Shown here piece by piece: positions 63,127 to 64,000 of a stretch of DNA of 64,000 nt. The notes under the pieces were generated by a model. That model had not been told where the DNA came from, did not search any database, and was given only the letters and a program-made list of their open reading frames with translations. A program made the translations under genes and the position numbers. The DNA lies in assembly GCF_900101885.1 (NCBI RefSeq), contig NZ_FNAN01000004.1, positions 186,001-250,000 of the forward strand, given 5' to 3'. Position 1 is the first letter of the stretch. Every line of letters begins with the position of its first letter. The DNA is from Dyadobacter soli (GTDB lineage: Bacteria > Bacteroidota > Bacteroidia > Cytophagales > Spirosomataceae).

Positions 63127-64000
63127 TTAGTAAAAGAGTACCTGCTTTCCGGTACCAGCCGACTCCCATTGCCGGGAGTCATTGCGGGACATTATCCACG
63201 CCCGGTATTTTCCCTCGGGAAGCTTGGGTTTGTAAAGCGAGTACTCGTAATTGTTACTGTAATATGAGGCTTTTTGCAAGAAATCGGAAACACTATTCGG
63301 TTGCGGAATGGCCGGGAGCACGATATTATGCCGTGGCGATTCGAGGACAATGTAAAAAGTCTCCTCTTGCGGTTTTTCAGGTGTGACAAAAAACCGGAAG
63401 TACTTGTCGGGCAGGTTGTTCACGCTATTTCTGTATTGAAATTTGGCACCGAAAGTGCCGATAAACGGCTTTCCGGTAGCTGTCTTGCGGATCAGATCTT
63501 CCTGGGCAGGCATGTCGTAATATTGGTAGAAATCCGTGATGCCGTCCGATTCGAGGCCGATGATAAGGTCGCGCATGCGCGTGGGATGGTTCCAGAACGG
63601 AATATCGGTGAATACATCCCCAACGGTGAGAAATGTCTTGTAGTTTTTCCAGAAGTAGCTATCGATCACCAGTTCGTCGTGCAGCCTTCTGATGGAAACA
63701 ATGGAGGTGAAGTAGCTTACGAAGTTCAACCCCAGAAAAAACAGCATTGCGATGATCGCTACCAGGTTGTTCCACCGTTTGAAATTCTTCAAAAACACCA
63801 CCACACAAACATAGCAAACCGCCACCAGCACCACCCCGAATATCATATACCGCCTCGAAAACACGGTACCGCCGTACATGACGTAGTTGTTGATCGGACG
63901 GCTGATAACGAACATTGCGCCCGTACCCATCACGAACATCATCGCGCCCAGCAGCAGCCAGTCGGAGAAGGTGGGCTTGCGGGTGAGGAATATCCTTCCT
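63127..64000 (-). CDS. Polytopic membrane protein (C-terminal part)
   Basis: The frame stays open to the window edge, so about 290 codons are visible and the N-terminus lies outside. Three hydrophobic helices are seen (WLLLGAMMFVMGTGAMFVIS, YMIFGVVLVAVCYVCVVVF, LVAIIAMLFFLGLNFVSYF), followed by a soluble C-terminal domain of about 170 residues with many aromatic and charged residues (KYRAWIMSRNDSRQWESAG near the end). No family recognised with certainty; it could be the end of a membrane glycosyltransferase-like or surface-assembly protein. Just upstream of xth (21 bases). Confidence 0.65.
   Translation of the reverse strand, partial: GRIFLTRKPTFSDWLLLGAMMFVMGTGAMFVISRPINNYVMYGGTVFSRRYMIFGVVLVAVCYVCVVVFLKNFKRWNNLVAIIAMLFFLGLNFVSYFTSIVSIRRLHDELVIDSYFWKNYKTFLTVGDVFTDIPFWNHPTRMRDLIIGLESDGITDFYQYYDMPAQEDLIRKTATGKPFIGTFGAKFQYRNSVNNLPDKYFRFFVTPEKPQEETFYIVLESPRHNIVLPAIPQPNSVSDFLQKASYYSNNYEYSLYKPKLPEGKYRAWIMSRNDSRQWESAGTGKQVLFY

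Noticed and set aside
1..64000. tRNA or rRNA genes
   Set aside because: I found no stretch with tRNA arm motifs plus CCA or with rRNA signature sequence in the intergenic regions; most gaps are too short.

Overview
The window looks like a piece of a Bacteroidota chromosome, most likely Cytophagales and close to Dyadobacter (my inference from gene style, no search was run). The evidence is a type IX secretion gene (porQ), an N-terminal part of a protein that looks like a T9SS client, a bifunctional hisB, a transketolase split into two genes, FxVPEGYF-type anti-sigma factors, little sign of Shine-Dalgarno sequences, and several promoters of the Bacteroidota type (TTG, about 20 bases, then TAnnTTTG, here usually TAGCTTTG). 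I see no rRNA, tRNA, CRISPR array, prophage or insertion sequence.

Layout. 0-3.7 kb: secreted protein (cut by the window edge), PASTA protein, riboflavin synthase, hisB and a 36-residue membrane peptide. 3.8-6.6 kb: small exported Cys protein, beta carbonic anhydrase and SulP anion transporter, a bicarbonate/CO2 module. 6.6-8.1 kb: ECF sigma, anti-sigma and Spy-like protein. 8.1-8.6 kb: repeat-rich intergenic region. 8.6-13.7 kb: minus-strand cluster of FAH-family hydrolase, M23 peptidase, peroxiredoxin and split transketolase. 13.8-17.5 kb: NlpC/P60 lipoprotein, then two overlapping genes for His-motif membrane proteins. 17.5-24.9 kb: HAD phosphatase, degenerate sigma/anti-sigma pair, Dps, coiled-coil protein, ispF, amidohydrolase, TPR protein, M16 peptidase. 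25-32 kb: second M16 peptidase, glycosyltransferase, TPR protein, epimerase, metG. 32-35.9 kb: small genes (Hsp20, SelW-like) and an AT-richer accessory patch with two related proteins ending in a GPxCPRxC tail. The second of these begins a compact operon with a membrane protein, a histidine kinase and a NarL-type regulator (to 37.4 kb). 37.4-46.6 kb: DJ-1-like protein without its cysteine, rfbC, pyrF, lysA, YCII protein, clpB, a second DJ-1 protein, tandem-ATPase ABC protein. 46.6-47.0 kb: two facing arrays of 20/21-base repeats between convergent genes. 47-56.7 kb: porQ, acyl-CoA carboxylase beta subunit, Tat-type Gfo/Idh/MocA oxidoreductase with a HEAT/double-DUF1080 protein (probable 3-keto-sugar chemistry), Xre-RES toxin-antitoxin pair, RRM RNA-binding protein. 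56.7-64 kb: DUF486 protein, nucleoside-type MFS transporter, mutS, rluE-like synthase, Uma2 protein, exonuclease III and a membrane protein cut by the window edge.

Most of the window is housekeeping. The best candidates for something undescribed are (1) the paired GPxCPRxC-tail proteins with the membrane protein/kinase/regulator operon at 33.8-37.4 kb, (2) the two-gene membrane module at 14.6-17.5 kb with duplicated WH...SPPH and HxHP motifs, and (3) the facing repeat arrays at 46.6-47.0 kb. Base composition comments are by eye, not computed.
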